Assembly: GCA_950097015.1 (NCBI GenBank)
Contig: CATNEN010000033.1
Coordinates: forward strand, 1,736,001-1,800,000
DNA from: Macrostomum hystrix
Lineage: Eukaryota > Platyhelminthes > Macrostomidae
DNA: 64,000 bases
Direction of reading: 5' to 3'
In this document: one piece after another, positions 21,213 through 32,615 of the stretch
Position numbering within the stretch: the first letter of the stretch is position 1
How the letters are laid out: each line of letters begins with the position of its first letter
Program-made: the position numbers and the translations under genes
The notes under the pieces: model-generated
The model's database searches: none
What the model was told of the DNA's origin: nothing
What the model saw: only the letters and a program-made list of their open reading frames with translations

Positions 21213-24200
21213 ATGACGAGTGACAGCAACTCAGCAGAAGCGCCGCGGATCAGCGTATCGCCGCCGGATCAATTCCTGCCGCAGCCGGGCCGACCGGCGA
21301 GGCCGTGGAAAGAGTGGAAGGCCCTCTTTGAGAACTACTTACTTGCGGCCGGCTACGACACTTTGCCGGAAGCGAGGAGGCGCGCGCTGTTGCTGCACTG
21401 CCTTGGCGCGGAAGGGCAGCGAGTCTTTGCGGCTGTGGCAGCAACGAAGAGGCCGAGTCCGACAGAACTCGCGGCGACAGTCGCGATTCTGGACGAGCAG
21501 TTCGGAGCCAAAGTCAACGTGGTGGCGGAGCGCCACAAGTTTCGGCAGCGCAGTCAGCGTCCGGGTGAAAAGATTGCGGACTTCGTGGCGGCTCTGTATG
21601 CTCTGGCTGGCTCATGTGAGTTCCGCGACATGATGGAAGAAATGATCCGCGACCAGATCGTGGAGAAGGTCAGCGACAGGCGAATTCGAGAGCGCTTGCT
21701 GATCGAGGACGGCCTGACGCTGCAGAAGGCAGTGACGCTGAGCCAGCAATGGGAGACCAGCATCGCTGAGGCCAGCGCGATAGAGACGGAAGGCGCAGCC
21801 GCAGCCGGAGCACAGCTGGAAGAAGAGGTGAAGAGAGTCCGACTACAACCAGACAGGAAGAACACAGGACAAGGGCGACCAGATCGAGAGTCATGCTCCA
21901 AGTGCGGAGGCGGGCACAACAGACGAGCCCGGTGTCCAGCTGAAGGCAAGAGTTGTCATGTCTGCGGGAAGGCGAACCATTTCGGCCGGATGTGCAGGTC
22001 GCAGGGCGCCAAGGTCGCCGAGGTCATGGACGAGAGCGGCCAAGCCGTGTACATGGTGCGCGGCGCCGCCAGTCCCGACATCCGCTGCCGGCTGAAGGTG
22101 CATGGCATCTGGCTGAATCTGCTTGTAGACTCGGGAGCCAAGGTGTCCATCCTGTCAGAGAGGACCTTCAGGAAACTCGGAAACCGGTCGCCACTCCAGC
22201 CGTCGACCAAGAAACTCATCGCGTACAACGGCAAGGCAATCGATGTCGTCGGCGAGGCGGTGCTGTCCGTCAGCTATCGCGGCCAGCTGGTGCCATTTTT
22301 CTGCTTTACCGTGGTACGGCAAGGCTCCGACATCATGGGAACGGATCTGATGCAGCACCTCAGCTTCCAGGTGGTGGACAAGGACGGCGACCTCGTGCGC
22401 ACAGTCGAAAAAACGGCAGAGCTACCGGTCTGGCTGGCCGAGCGCTTCAAGCCACTGACGCAGGGACTCGGGCGGATCCGAGGATTCGAGCACCGGCCCA
22501 GGCTGAACCCCGCCGTGCCCCCGGTGGCGCAATCGCTTCGCCGCATCCCACTTAGCATCAAAGACAAAGTCCAGGCGGAGATTGACCAGCTGCTGGAGGA
22601 TGACATCATCGAGGAGATCCAGGCTTCAGAGTGGATTTCGAACCTGGTGATCGTCCCGAAGCCTGATGGCAAAATCAGGGTCTGCAATGACCTCAGGTGC
22701 CCAAACAAGGCCATAGTTCCGGATAAGCAGCCGCTGCCGACATTCGAGGAGCTGACAACGGAGTTCAAGGGCTCGACCGTGTTCACTAAGCTGGATTTAA
22801 ATTCTTCGTATCTGCAGTTGGAGCTAGCAGAAGATAGGCGGGACTTAACGGCCTTCATTACGGAGAAAGGGCTGTACCGGTACAAGCGCGTATGCTATGG
22901 CCTAAACAGCGCCCCGGCGGCCTTCCAGAAAGTTCTCAGCAAGATTCTCCATGGCTGTTCCGGGACGCTGCACTACATCGACGACATAGTGGTGCACGCT
23001 GCCAACGAGGCGGAGCACCTGCGGCGGCTCACGACAGTGCTGGACAAGCTACTCGCCCATGGCGTCACGCTCAACGCCTCAAAGTGCCAGTGGGCTGCAG
23101 AGACAGTGCAGTTCCTGGGCTACATCGTCTCCGCGAGAGGACTTCAGCCGATGCAGTCTAACGTTGAAGACATCGAGGCGGTGCCGGAGCCCCAGAACGC
23201 CGAGGCAGTGGCCTCATTTCTGGGAATGGTTAAATTCTATTCCAACTTTCTGCACAACTTGTCCGACATCGCCGAGCCGCTGCTGCTGCTACTTCGCAAA
23301 GAGCAGCCCTGGAACTGGACAACAGATTGCCAAAAGGCCTTTTGGAGGCTCAAGAAGATGGTGGTGTCCCCAACATGCTTGCGATTCTTCAGTCCCGACG
23401 ACAAGATCATCGTGGCCTGCGACAGCTCCGCGCACGCTCTGGGGGCCGTGCTGATGCAAGACGACAGCGCCGGGGTTCGAAGACCAGTCGCTTTCGCGTC
23501 AAGGACCCTGTCAGCGACCGAGCGCAAGTACTCCGCATCAGAGAGAGAGGCTCTCGCGTGCATCTTCGCGTGCGAGAGATGGCACTATTTCCTGTTCGGC
23601 CGGAGATTCGAGCTGCACACGGACCACCAGGCTCTGACGACGCTGCTGACGGCTCAAGGCAGCGGCCACCGGCCTCTGCGGCTTCATCGATGGGCCGACC
23701 GCCTGCTCGCGTACGACTTCCAAGTCTGCCACGTTCCTGGCAAGAAGAACATCGTGCCAGATTTTTTGTCGCGCCACGGCGCTCTCGGAGCAAAATGCCC
23801 AAGGCAAAGCGAAGAGGACTCGACCGAGCTCAAAGTGAATGCCGTACTGCTGTCGGGCGCGCTGGAGATTGTCAGTCCAAGCGAACTGGCCGAGGCATCC
23901 CTGCAGGACCCGGTGATCAATGATGCGGTCACAATGACGCTCCAGGGGTGGCCTAACTCCATCAAGCAGCTGAAGCCGGAGCTACAGCCGTTCTGGAGGA
24001 TGCGGACGCAACTGGCGCTCTGGAATGACGGCAAGTGCCTGGCCAACGGCACCCGAGCAGTAATCCCCGCATCCCTGAGGGAGAAGACGCTGCAGCTGGC
24101 GCATTTCGGGCACCTCGGCGTGAGCAAAATGAAGCAGCATTGCCGGGACGCAGTCTGGTGGCCGCAAATCGATCAGCATATCGAGGAATTTGTGCGACAT

Positions 24201-25208
24201 TGCGAGGCCTGCCTGCTTAGCGAGAAGAACTTTAAGCCACCCAAGACGGTCCTGACCCCTACGAAGTGGCCGACGCGTCCATGGGAGGAACTCCAGCTCG
24301 ACATCTTCGGGGAGCTGCACTCTGCACCGAACTCCTGTCGCTTCATCCTGGTGCTGTACGATTTGCATTCAAAGTGGCCGGAGGCTGCCTGCATGTCGAC
24401 TGTCACAAGCGCGGATGTCATCGACGCCCTGACAACGTGGTTTAGCCGCTGGGGCCTGCCGAAGAGCATTAAAACAGACGGAGGTCCGCAGTTCGTGTCC
24501 GGCGATTTCGAGGATTTTCTTCAGCGCTGCGGCATCCGGCACCGGCAGTCACCGCACTACCACCCCCAGGGCAACGCGGCCGTAGAGCGCTTCAACCGTT
24601 TTCTCAAGGACGGCCTAAAGACGCACCTAGAGGAGGGCTACGACTTCAAGGACGCGGTGAAGACGCTGCTGTGGTCGTACAGGGCCACCCCACATGCACT
24701 GACTGGAGTGTCACCGGCGGAGCTCATGACAGGCCGGAAGATCAGCACCCCGTTGACAGCTCTGCAGCCAAGGACAACAGCGCGGCACAGACTGGCGGCC
24801 AGCATCAAGCGGAGGCAGCAGCGCGTTTTCGATCAGCTCAACACGACCCGGAGGCCGCCGCCCACGTTCATAGTCGGCGACTGGGTGCGCGTGAAGCGGC
24901 CGTTCGCCCGCGGCAAGCTGAGCAGCCGCCTGTCCGAGCCACGGCAGATCTCCCGGATTGCGAGCGCGACCACCGTCATCCTCAGCGATGGCTCCCGCTG
25001 GCACGTCGACAACTGCGTCCGGGTACCGCGGCCAGCCGGAGCGCTGCCGCACTGGCCAGCGCCGGCTCCCAGCGCAGCCGGGACAGCCGCGGAGGCGGCG
25101 ACGGCGGCAGACCCAGCGAGACAGCAGCAGCCAGCCCAGACAGCGATCCGAGTGAGCTCAAGGCCACGAGCGCCGCCGCAATGGTACGGTGAAATCGTGA
25201 CTCACTGA
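21213..25208 (+). CDS. Gypsy gag-pol polyprotein (single ORF)
   Basis: One 1331-residue ORF. The capsid-like gag (about 1-220) is followed by two zinc knuckles (about 228-262). An aspartic protease follows, with DSG near 305. Next come a reverse transcriptase with YIDD near 588, an RNase H with its DSSAHALGAVL box, an integrase zinc domain of HHCC type near 970-1010, and an integrase core with Asp near 1029, Asp near 1089 and Glu near 1124. The order PR-RT-RH-IN is that of Ty3/gypsy. The tail is Pro/Ala-rich, with no chromodomain and no envelope ORF. Gag and pol share one frame with no stop between them, so no frameshift signal is needed. No break was seen. Confidence 0.95.
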   Translation: MTSDSNSAEAPRISVSPPDQFLPQPGRPARPWKEWKALFENYLLAAGYDTLPEARRRALLLHCLGAEGQRVFAAVAATKRPSPTELAATVAILDEQFGAKVNVVAERHKFRQRSQRPGEKIADFVAALYALAGSCEFRDMMEEMIRDQIVEKVSDRRIRERLLIEDGLTLQKAVTLSQQWETSIAEASAIETEGAAAAGAQLEEEVKRVRLQPDRKNTGQGRPDRESCSKCGGGHNRRARCPAEGKSCHVCGKANHFGRMCRSQGAKVAEVMDESGQAVYMVRGAASPDIRCRLKVHGIWLNLLVDSGAKVSILSERTFRKLGNRSPLQPSTKKLIAYNGKAIDVVGEAVLSVSYRGQLVPFFCFTVVRQGSDIMGTDLMQHLSFQVVDKDGDLVRTVEKTAELPVWLAERFKPLTQGLGRIRGFEHRPRLNPAVPPVAQSLRRIPLSIKDKVQAEIDQLLEDDIIEEIQASEWISNLVIVPKPDGKIRVCNDLRCPNKAIVPDKQPLPTFEELTTEFKGSTVFTKLDLNSSYLQLELAEDRRDLTAFITEKGLYRYKRVCYGLNSAPAAFQKVLSKILHGCSGTLHYIDDIVVHAANEAEHLRRLTTVLDKLLAHGVTLNASKCQWAAETVQFLGYIVSARGLQPMQSNVEDIEAVPEPQNAEAVASFLGMVKFYSNFLHNLSDIAEPLLLLLRKEQPWNWTTDCQKAFWRLKKMVVSPTCLRFFSPDDKIIVACDSSAHALGAVLMQDDSAGVRRPVAFASRTLSATERKYSASEREALACIFACERWHYFLFGRRFELHTDHQALTTLLTAQGSGHRPLRLHRWADRLLAYDFQVCHVPGKKNIVPDFLSRHGALGAKCPRQSEEDSTELKVNAVLLSGALEIVSPSELAEASLQDPVINDAVTMTLQGWPNSIKQLKPELQPFWRMRTQLALWNDGKCLANGTRAVIPASLREKTLQLAHFGHLGVSKMKQHCRDAVWWPQIDQHIEEFVRHCEACLLSEKNFKPPKTVLTPTKWPTRPWEELQLDIFGELHSAPNSCRFILVLYDLHSKWPEAACMSTVTSADVIDALTTWFSRWGLPKSIKTDGGPQFVSGDFEDFLQRCGIRHRQSPHYHPQGNAAVERFNRFLKDGLKTHLEEGYDFKDAVKTLLWSYRATPHALTGVSPAELMTGRKISTPLTALQPRTTARHRLAASIKRRQQRVFDQLNTTRRPPPTFIVGDWVRVKRPFARGKLSSRLSEPRQISRIASATTVILSDGSRWHVDNCVRVPRPAGALPHWPAPAPSAAGTAAEAATAADPARQQQPAQTAIRVSSRPRAPPQWYGEIVTH

Positions 25209-25379
25209 CTCGTTTATTAGTGACGGTTATTCAGCTGTTATTAGCGATCAGCTGTTTCGATTTAATTCTCTTTGAAGTACCTGTTGCATAAAAAGATCAT
25301 TTTACTCCTTCGATGCTTGGTAATGCACTTTTATTTCCTGCTCAATATTTGCATAATTATTTTCGTTGCTCTATCCTTT

Positions 25380-25394
25380 GAAAGGGAAGGTGAA
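25380..25394 (+). other. Polypurine tract
   Basis: GAAAGGGAAGG followed by TGAA directly precedes the 3' LTR, at the position where plus-strand DNA synthesis is primed. Confidence 0.75.
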
Positions 25395-25549
25395 TGTTGT
25401 GCAGTTGATTAATGCACGTACATAGTTCGTACATGTACACCTCTGATATCGATTGGCGCAGAATATATATAGTCCAAATACTGAGAGCCAACTTGGCGTG
25501 AAAGTTTCGGATACTAACTTGGCTGACTCGCTACTATTCATTTACAACA
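25395..25549 (+). repeat. 3' LTR
   Basis: 155 bp; I find no difference from the 5' LTR. The copied target CTTCT follows at 25550. Confidence 0.95.
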
Positions 25550-25554
25550 CTTCT

Positions 25555-27945
25555 CACAGTGTGAGGCAAATTGCGGAGAACGATAAAAAGTCACTGCAAA
25601 AACACACTTTCTTTTATAGAGTCATGTTAACCACAAATTAGGTCGATCGGCAAGGTGGATGCCTGGCTGTAGCTTGAGCCAAGGCGACAAATCACAGTAG
25701 ACTCGCGACCGCCGTTCGGAGCCCCGGGGTTGCTTCTTGCTGAGGGTCGACAGGTAGTGAGGCCGGGTCGTTCGCTGATTGGCCGGGACTGTAGCCCAGG
25801 GGTAGCGCTCGCGGGGTGGTGGGCGTCCGCTCCCCCCCGGCTGGTCCGCGGCTTGGCGTGAGTGACTTTAAGCTTAAAAAAATCCGCGTCTAAAAATACA
25901 CAATAAGCACTGAATAATAATAACACGGGGAGATAGAAGGACAACAAGCTGACACTACACGATGATCGGTGTGGGTTAGTGATAGATTCGCTCTTTTAAG
26001 AAATCCGAGTTATCATGTCGTTCAGGATGTTTTAGCGAGCACTTGCGTCTGTCGTACTGTAAGATTGTACCAAGTAGAACTTTTCCTGAGGTTTGGCTCT
26101 CTCTTTTCGCGAACACTGGTCTTCTCAGACACGAGATTCAATGTAGGCTCAATGGGCGGGTCATCCGGCATGCAGTGCGTAGGTCATGCGAGAAAGGTCC
26201 TGGACGTCCAGCCATGTGGACCTCTCACCTCAATTGCATTGGTCGAATGTTCAGTGACTCGGGCAACATCGTCCCTGCCAGTCCAGCCCGATGCAGTGTG
26301 CTGGCAGTTCAGCGATTCCCTCAGCGATTGATTCGTGAATTTGCCATCCGTGGACAGTGGTTGGTGACATTCGCCACAATGGAGTCCAGAGTGTGCCGCC
26401 GGTCCATTCTGAAATAATCTGCCGCTTTAAATGGCTGATTAAGTAAGTCAGTAAGTAAAAATATAAATAATAAGTTCTAATGCTTGCATTCGTCCGGCGG
26501 TTGGCGCCGCAGATTTAGTAAATTAATGGAAGGCAGCGCCCATGATCATGCGACGCCGTGACAACCTTCACGGGACGATTCTTGATTTTTATTCAAGCAT
26601 TTTTAGTTTTCGTGCTCCGCTCATCTCTGTACACTAACATTTCATTGCCATCGCGTAGTTCAAGACGAATCTCTCGGCCTCTCTTTAGACTGTGAAGCTG
26701 TCCAATCACGAAGCGCAAAGTTTTTTATGCAGAACACAAGCGTATGCAGCAGTATCTTGGATTTTCTCCAGTGCCAAGGACTTTCTTGTCCCAAAACTCA
26801 TTCTCTATGTTGAACGGGATTGAAAGATTGAAAGCAAAAGCAAAAGGACCAAGTCATCCTTCATATTGAATTCGAAATTGCTACTCTTACAGATTCTACT
26901 TATTTGTCTCTCTGTTTCTGAAAATTTGTGTCTATGGAAGATATTGGAAGACTGTGCCTTTTACTTCCGATATCTGTAAATGAAGTTCAATATGTGTCAT
27001 TTCTTTTGTTTCCTATGGCAGAGAAAGGCCAAGGACGCGTTTCTCTGAAACCGCTGTTCTTAGAACAACGTGTCCGAGATTTTTTCGCCATAGTGTTGTG
27101 TTCTTGTCACACGTTGTGTAGTAGAATGAATATCTTGGATGAATATTATATTATATATTTATATCATTCATTATATTATTATGTTGCCAATATATAAGAT
27201 ACAATAGTTATATTAGTCATCCATAGGAAATAAACATTATAAATGAGCAAGCCCTTAGGTAGACAACAACTGTTTAGGTTGTAGTTAGCGGACGCAGAAT
27301 TCAGTCACACGTTTGCTGCTGTGCACTAACGTGTTCGTTAGGCTTTTTCCTTTCGTCTCTCCTAACGCTATATTTCCTTTCTCGCATCTCTGCTCAAGTA
27401 TAGACAGGATCAGCTCACATTTGGTCATCAACAAAAGTCCTATCAGATGCACATGATTAAGTAGCAATTCAAATTAATAAAGCAAGTGTCAACTCAACAC
27501 AACCAAACCGATTTTTAAGAAAGTTATTGGTGGCTTGCAATCTTCACAAGAGAGTCGGCCGATGAATCCAGCAATTTATAGCTGCCGAAATTTTGGCTGA
27601 CAAGGCTCAGTGCTAATTGAGGTGGATTGTCGATCTCTTCGTAAACATGTGGATGGTGGTGCAATCTTTGCCGAGAGCGACATGCGCCCGACAGAACCAG
27701 CCCTGTGCACTAAAATCGTGCCTGCGTGCCTGAATTTCTGTACGTTCGGTTTGTTATTAAAGCCACCTCGCTGGTGAATTTCTTCATTTAGGTGCTCCGA
27801 AGGGTCCTGACATAAACGATACGTCGGTAGATACTTGAAACACGTAATCGGTTGTTGGAAGATGTCTGCAATAAGTGCTTTGCTGTAATGCTGTAGTGCT
27901 GTAACTCAGTCTTTTGAGTGCGTTAATTGTCTATGGCAACAGCGA
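25555..27945. other. Non-genic stretch
   Basis: Several short ORFs on both strands match no family I recognise. GC-rich (25.65-25.87 kb) and AT-rich (27.1-27.5 kb) parts alternate. Old transposon debris is likely but not identifiable by eye. Confidence 0.4.
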
Positions 27946-28119
27946 TTGCAGAGGAGCAGAAGTCTTGTTCGGACGGCAGAGTTGCTCCATCCGGGAGCGG
28001 CATGCTGGTAGCCAAGGCCGGTGGTGGAATGTTGCAGAGGAGCAGAAGTCTTGTTCGGACGGCAGAGTTGCTCTATCCGGGAGCGGCATGCTGGTAGCCA
28101 AGGCCGGTGGTGGAATGTT
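27946..28119. repeat. 86-bp tandem duplication
   Basis: Two adjacent copies of an 86-base unit beginning GCAGAGGAGCAGAAGTC, starting at 27948 and 28034, differ at only about one site (CTCCATCC against CTCTATCC). Confidence 0.93.
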
Positions 28120-28648
28120 GACAGCCGCTGAGAGAAATTCACGAAGTTCGTTTCGGCATTCTTCTGGAGAGTCGCCATTCACTTTGTCGTATATTTGTCA
28201 ATTTATAATATATTCAAGCATGACTGCTGTATACCTTAGGCACGTGCGTATTTTCATTCTATTTTTTCTGTAATTTAATTTTGTAACAGAAAGACTTGAT
28301 TTATTTAACATAGCAAACATATTTTATTTAAATAATTAAGGAGTACATATGCAACTGTATATGCAGCTATATAAACATCATGCTTGGAAAAATGTCTGAA
28401 TAAAATGTTGTTTTTATTATACAATATTTTGTACTCGCTTCAGCTTCTAAGGTGAGCTTGGTCTGTAAAAGTATTTTAAAACGTTTTAACTGCACATATA
28501 CTTAGCTCTAGTACGATTTAAATGATATTAAGATATCAAATCTTTATGCGTCATAATACACAGATAAGCCTCAGTAGAGTATTTTGCTTTTAATAAACTG
28601 AAAAAGTATCAGCCGTTCAAATTAAAAACAAATTTACTGCGCTTAAAT

Positions 28649-28954
28649 CCGTTCGTGCTCGTGTCCGCGGCGTTCGGCCTCACCTCCGGCCTGTTCGTGA
28701 GCCAGCTCTACTGCGTGCTTGGCGACCTGATCGGTCGGTAGCGCTGCCGCACCGGCATCGGCCTGCTGATTCTGTGCCGCCGTCCGCCGTTGGCTGGAGC
28801 TCTGAAGGACGCCACCGGCTCCTACCGGTTGTCCTTCTGCGCCCTCGGGCTGTTCATTTTCCTGGGCTTTGTCTGTCTGTGCGCGCTGGATGTCGCGCTG
28901 ACGTTCCTACGGTGACGTCGACGGAGTCCTGACCTGGCCATTGAGATTTCCTAA
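28649..28954 (+). pseudogene. SLC16 exon 3 fragment
   Basis: The sequence follows exon 3 of the SLC16 copies from the PFVLVSAAFG segment to the end. It has an in-frame TAG where the others have GAG (28738-28740), a deletion of roughly 20 bases around the GVGVAIG segment, and a further stop near the end. It then keeps the tail segment GCCATTGAGATTTCCTA of copy A. No exon 1 or 2 lies upstream, so it is a truncated dead duplicate. Confidence 0.9.
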
Positions 28955-29852
28955 CTATATTTTTAATGCGTATTTTCACGAATCTCTTTTTTGTCAGTTC
29001 GTGCAAAATCTTGAACCCAAAAAGCAGTTTATTTATTTAACAGTGTTTAAACAATACATAGCGTTAATTCAGACAGGATCGATGAAATCTCTGAGTAAAT
29101 CCAGACGAAATGAGGTCATGTTTTCAATTGCCCTCGGAGGAAGTTGTGAAATCGCGTAAATGTATTCTGGGGCGTCTGGTGTTTCTGCTTGAAGTGCTTG
29201 CTTTTTAGACTGTGGACAGTCGCGTGTTAGTTTTCTTTTTTATCCAACCTGATTAAGCGCATCGTTTTTTTATTTTTTATTTGTTGGATTGCTACACGGT
29301 ATTCTCAGTCTCTTTCGCTTTACTTTATCCAGAAAGTCTTCCGGAATATGTGACTTCGTTAAAAAACCGATGTCAAAAAATGGGAAAAATATATATTATC
29401 TTTTTATAAAAAATTACAATGAAAATGGTTTGTTGGCAATGACAACTTTGCAGTTTACCGTGCGTTCTGTGCTCTTCAAAAAATCCCAGAGACCTACATG
29501 AACATGGGCTGGGGAGATTGTCGGACACTGTAGGGCATTAGCTAAAAGTCGTCCGAAGCATTGTTCCCTTATCAGTTCTTTGCCTGCAACTCGCTGTAGT
29601 GTAATTAGCAGCAACAAGCCATTTCCAAAAGGCCACAACTTCTTCAGCGCCAGGCACACCACTTTGTAGATAATGACAGTACAGCCTCATAAATGCAGCA
29701 ATAGAGCGTTGAGCAATACTCGTACTTGTACAACTGATTGGGTAGCGAGCTGCCCGCTTGTAGCTCGTACAAACAGCAATATATCTTTCAAGTTCTCAGT
29801 GTTCCTAATAACAACTGAAGGCCCTTAAGACTGTCTTGACACGTGAAGTTCG

Positions 29853-32615
29853 ATGGCGGGCAGCTCTAGTGCACCAGACGGTGGCTGGGGCTGGATGGTT
29901 CTGTTGGCGGCTCACAGCATGCACTTTCTAGTTGGCGGTCTGGACAGAGCGTCCGGTGTGTTCTACCGCGAAATTCTCAGAGAGCTGCGGCAGTCTTCCG
30001 CGTCAACTGCCGGCTTCAGCGCTCCTGATGTTCTCGTCCAGGTATCTCATAGGTAAGGGGATAACTTGAATACTAAATACAGTTCAGCGTCTGCGATTTC
30101 GAGTCAGTACAAGGAACGGAATGGCCTCTCAATGCTGCTAAGATGATTTCAACAAAGAACGAAAGCGGCCAAAAATAGGTGGAGAATAGTTCAAACGACT
30201 CTGCCGATCCAATGGGTACGCCATATCTTGAAGAGAGTAAAACAGGCCCAGAAACAAAAATTTACAGGTCCCACAGCTGGAGTGCTCTGCAAGTACTTCG
30301 GGTGCCGCAGGGTCATGATGACGGGCGGAGTTCTGGCTTGTCTCGGCGTGCTGCTGAGCTCGTTCTGTCGGAGCATGGCACTCATCTACCTGACCCTCGG
30401 CTTCATGACGGGAGTCGGAAACGGACTGGCCTACACCTCAGGCTTGCTGGCTCTAAACGACTACTTCAGTCGTCGCAAGGCCACCGCTCTCGGCATCGCG
30501 ACTGCGGGCACCGGAGTCGGCAGCTTCGTGCTGCCCCTGCTCACCCAGTATCTCATCCAGGAGTACTCATTCCGCGGCTGCATGCTCATCCTGAGCGGAC
30601 TGTCGCTCAACCTGACCGTGTGCGGAGCGCTGCTGTACCCGCTGCCGCAGCCACCAGTCACTGGCAAGGCGGCTGACGCGGTGGCACTGAAAGATTCAGC
30701 AGAGACCAACGGAAATCTGTGCGAAATTTCTGATGAGAAAACACGGCTGAATGGCGAAGAGTCAGGCACGGCTGCTGTGCAGGCTTCAGAGACTTCAGTA
30801 GCTGACTCTGCCATTCGTCAGTTCCTTGCCCAGATTTGGTCTAGCTTTGACCTGAAACTGTTTCTAGAGCCTAAGTTCAGTGCATTGGCGGCAGCGGCCC
30901 TTTGCATTTCAGCAGGCTTCAAGCCCGTGGCAGTTGTGCTGCCGCATCACGCCCAGCTGATGAGTCTGGGGACCACCACCTCCGTGCTGCTTATCTCGAT
31001 TTCAGGTGAGGCAATGCAATCCAGCCTTACTGGCTAATTTTTTATGCTGATCTTAATAATAATAATAATTGCAGGGCAGCTGCGGGCAATGGCACATCAT
31101 TCGGTGACACTAGACCCGCAGCCAGCGAGGAGGCAATTCTGCCACTTTCGCTGACTCCTGAGCACACGCACACAGATACCGCACGCAGGCACACGCTCAC
31201 ACAGGGGTGTACATCTGCCCTGACTTTCTCATCGTCAGGTAGTGTTCACTTTCACTGTGCATTGTAGGTGGGCCCTCAATGGTGTAAATTGCACGACAAG
31301 CCCCCAAGCCTTCTCTCTGCGGCTGCACCCCAATTTAATTTGGCCTTGCCGCGGTATCGAGCTTACGGACCTTGGTGCGAGAGGCAAATGCGTTAGACCG
31401 CTCAGCCACACTCACCCCGCCACACTATGCTGATCTTATTTGATGCTTATTTTTCTACTAGAAAGTCTTCCCTAAACTTTTCATGAAAATCCGCTTCCTG
31501 AGACCTCCTGCAGCGACAAGATATTCAACTGTCGCATTTGCTAGTCTTTGTTTGCTGAGTTGTGAAGCAAATGACAGAGAAGTGTACTGACAGCTTGCAC
31601 GACTTTCGCCAATGAATTGAATGTTATGACTCACAGAAAATGCACTCGCAGTGTTCTTGCACTGCTTTATGTAAAATCATTACTCCACTCTTGTTGGGTA
31701 TAAGGGACAGATATATTTTCTTCACAATAAATGCTTTTAAGCAATGCTTTACTCTTATTGACATTTATTGGTTGACATTAATTAGCATTTAAGACTAGCA
31801 GAAAAGCTATTTACATTTTAAAAACGATCTTTTTTGTCCTCCGTGTGCCTCAGGCCCATTGGTCTTCCGCTTGCTGCTATTTTCGCTTAGTCACAAAAGT
31901 TCGTCCTTGCAAGATTCGGTTTCATGGTTAGGTGCGCACTGCATGTGCCTATGCATTGCATGCGTATCAGAAAAAGTATTTTTTGCTTTTTTTGAATTTT
32001 TTGATACCACATTGTTAGAAGCTACTAGAAGTAGAATATTAAAAAAGACATGTTTGCGTAAGATAAGTAATTTCAACACAAAATTTCATAGCCACAGTCG
32101 GAAACATTTCTTTGCTAATAAATGCTCTACTTGCCCGCACAGGCGCCTGCGACACGCTGTCCCGCTTCTCCCTCGGCCTGCTGTTCGACATTCCCCGCCT
32201 GCTGCCGTATCGGAGACGCATCTGGAGCTTCGGCATGCTGCTCACCGCGGCCAGCGTCACCACCTTCGCGTTCATGCACAGCCTGGCACCGTTCGTGCTC
32301 GTGTCCGCGGCGTTCGGCCTCACCTCCGGCCTGTTCGTGAGCCAGCTCTACTGCGTGCTCGGCGACCTGATCGGTCGGGAGCGCTGCCGCACCGGCATCG
32401 GCCTGCTGATTCTGTGCCGCGGCGTCGGCGTGGCCATCGGTCCGCCGTTGGCTGGAACTCTGAAGGACGCCACCGGCTCCTACCAGTTGTCCTTCTGCGC
32501 CCTCGGGCTGTTCATTTTCCTGGGCTTTGTCTGTCTGTGCGCGCTGGATGTCGCGCTGACGTTCCTAGGCCAGCGACGTCCTCGAAGACACGAGGCTGCT
32601 TCGGTTGCAGTTTGA
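29853..32615 (+). CDS. SLC16 monocarboxylate transporter, copy B (frameshift in exon 1)
   Basis: Exons 29853-30052, 30268-31005 and 32143-32615 have the same phase-1 junctions as the other copies. TM1 has DGGWGWM, TM5 has YFSRRKATALG, and exon 3 keeps DTLSR. Relative to the sister genes there is one extra base near 30024 (GCTCCTGATG), which would shift the frame in TM2 just before the first intron; without it the protein would be about 469 residues. Exons 2 and 3 are intact. Intron 2 (1137 bp) holds a SINE inserted on the opposite strand. The loop between TM6 and TM7 is different in sequence from those of copies A, C and D. Substrate unknown. Confidence 0.83.
31056..31425 (-). mobile_element. 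tRNA-derived SINE, full-length copy
   Basis: Reads on the minus strand. The head has an A-box-like GGCTGAGCGGTCTAACGC near 31410 and a B-box-like AGCTCGATACC, close to class II (Leu/Ser) tRNAs. A body of about 280 bp and an (ATT)n tail follow. A 13-bp target duplication TATGCTGATCTTA flanks it exactly (31043-31055 and 31426-31438). It lies in intron 2 of SLC16 copy B, antisense to the gene. Confidence 0.93.

Larger units (their letters stand above)
20927..25549 (+). mobile_element. Complete Ty3/gypsy LTR retrotransposon
   Basis: Two 155-bp LTRs flank one gag-pol ORF. They begin TGTTGT, end ACAACA and look identical base for base. The 5-bp target CTTCT is present on both sides (20922-20926 and 25550-25554). 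A primer-binding site follows the left LTR and a purine tract precedes the right one. At 4623 bp with matching LTRs and an unbroken ORF, this is a very recent insertion that may still be active. Confidence 0.96.

Noticed and set aside
25969-26417. Overlapping plus-strand ORFs of about 120 residues with LINE-like flavour
   Set aside because: I could not find reverse transcriptase or endonuclease motifs in any frame.
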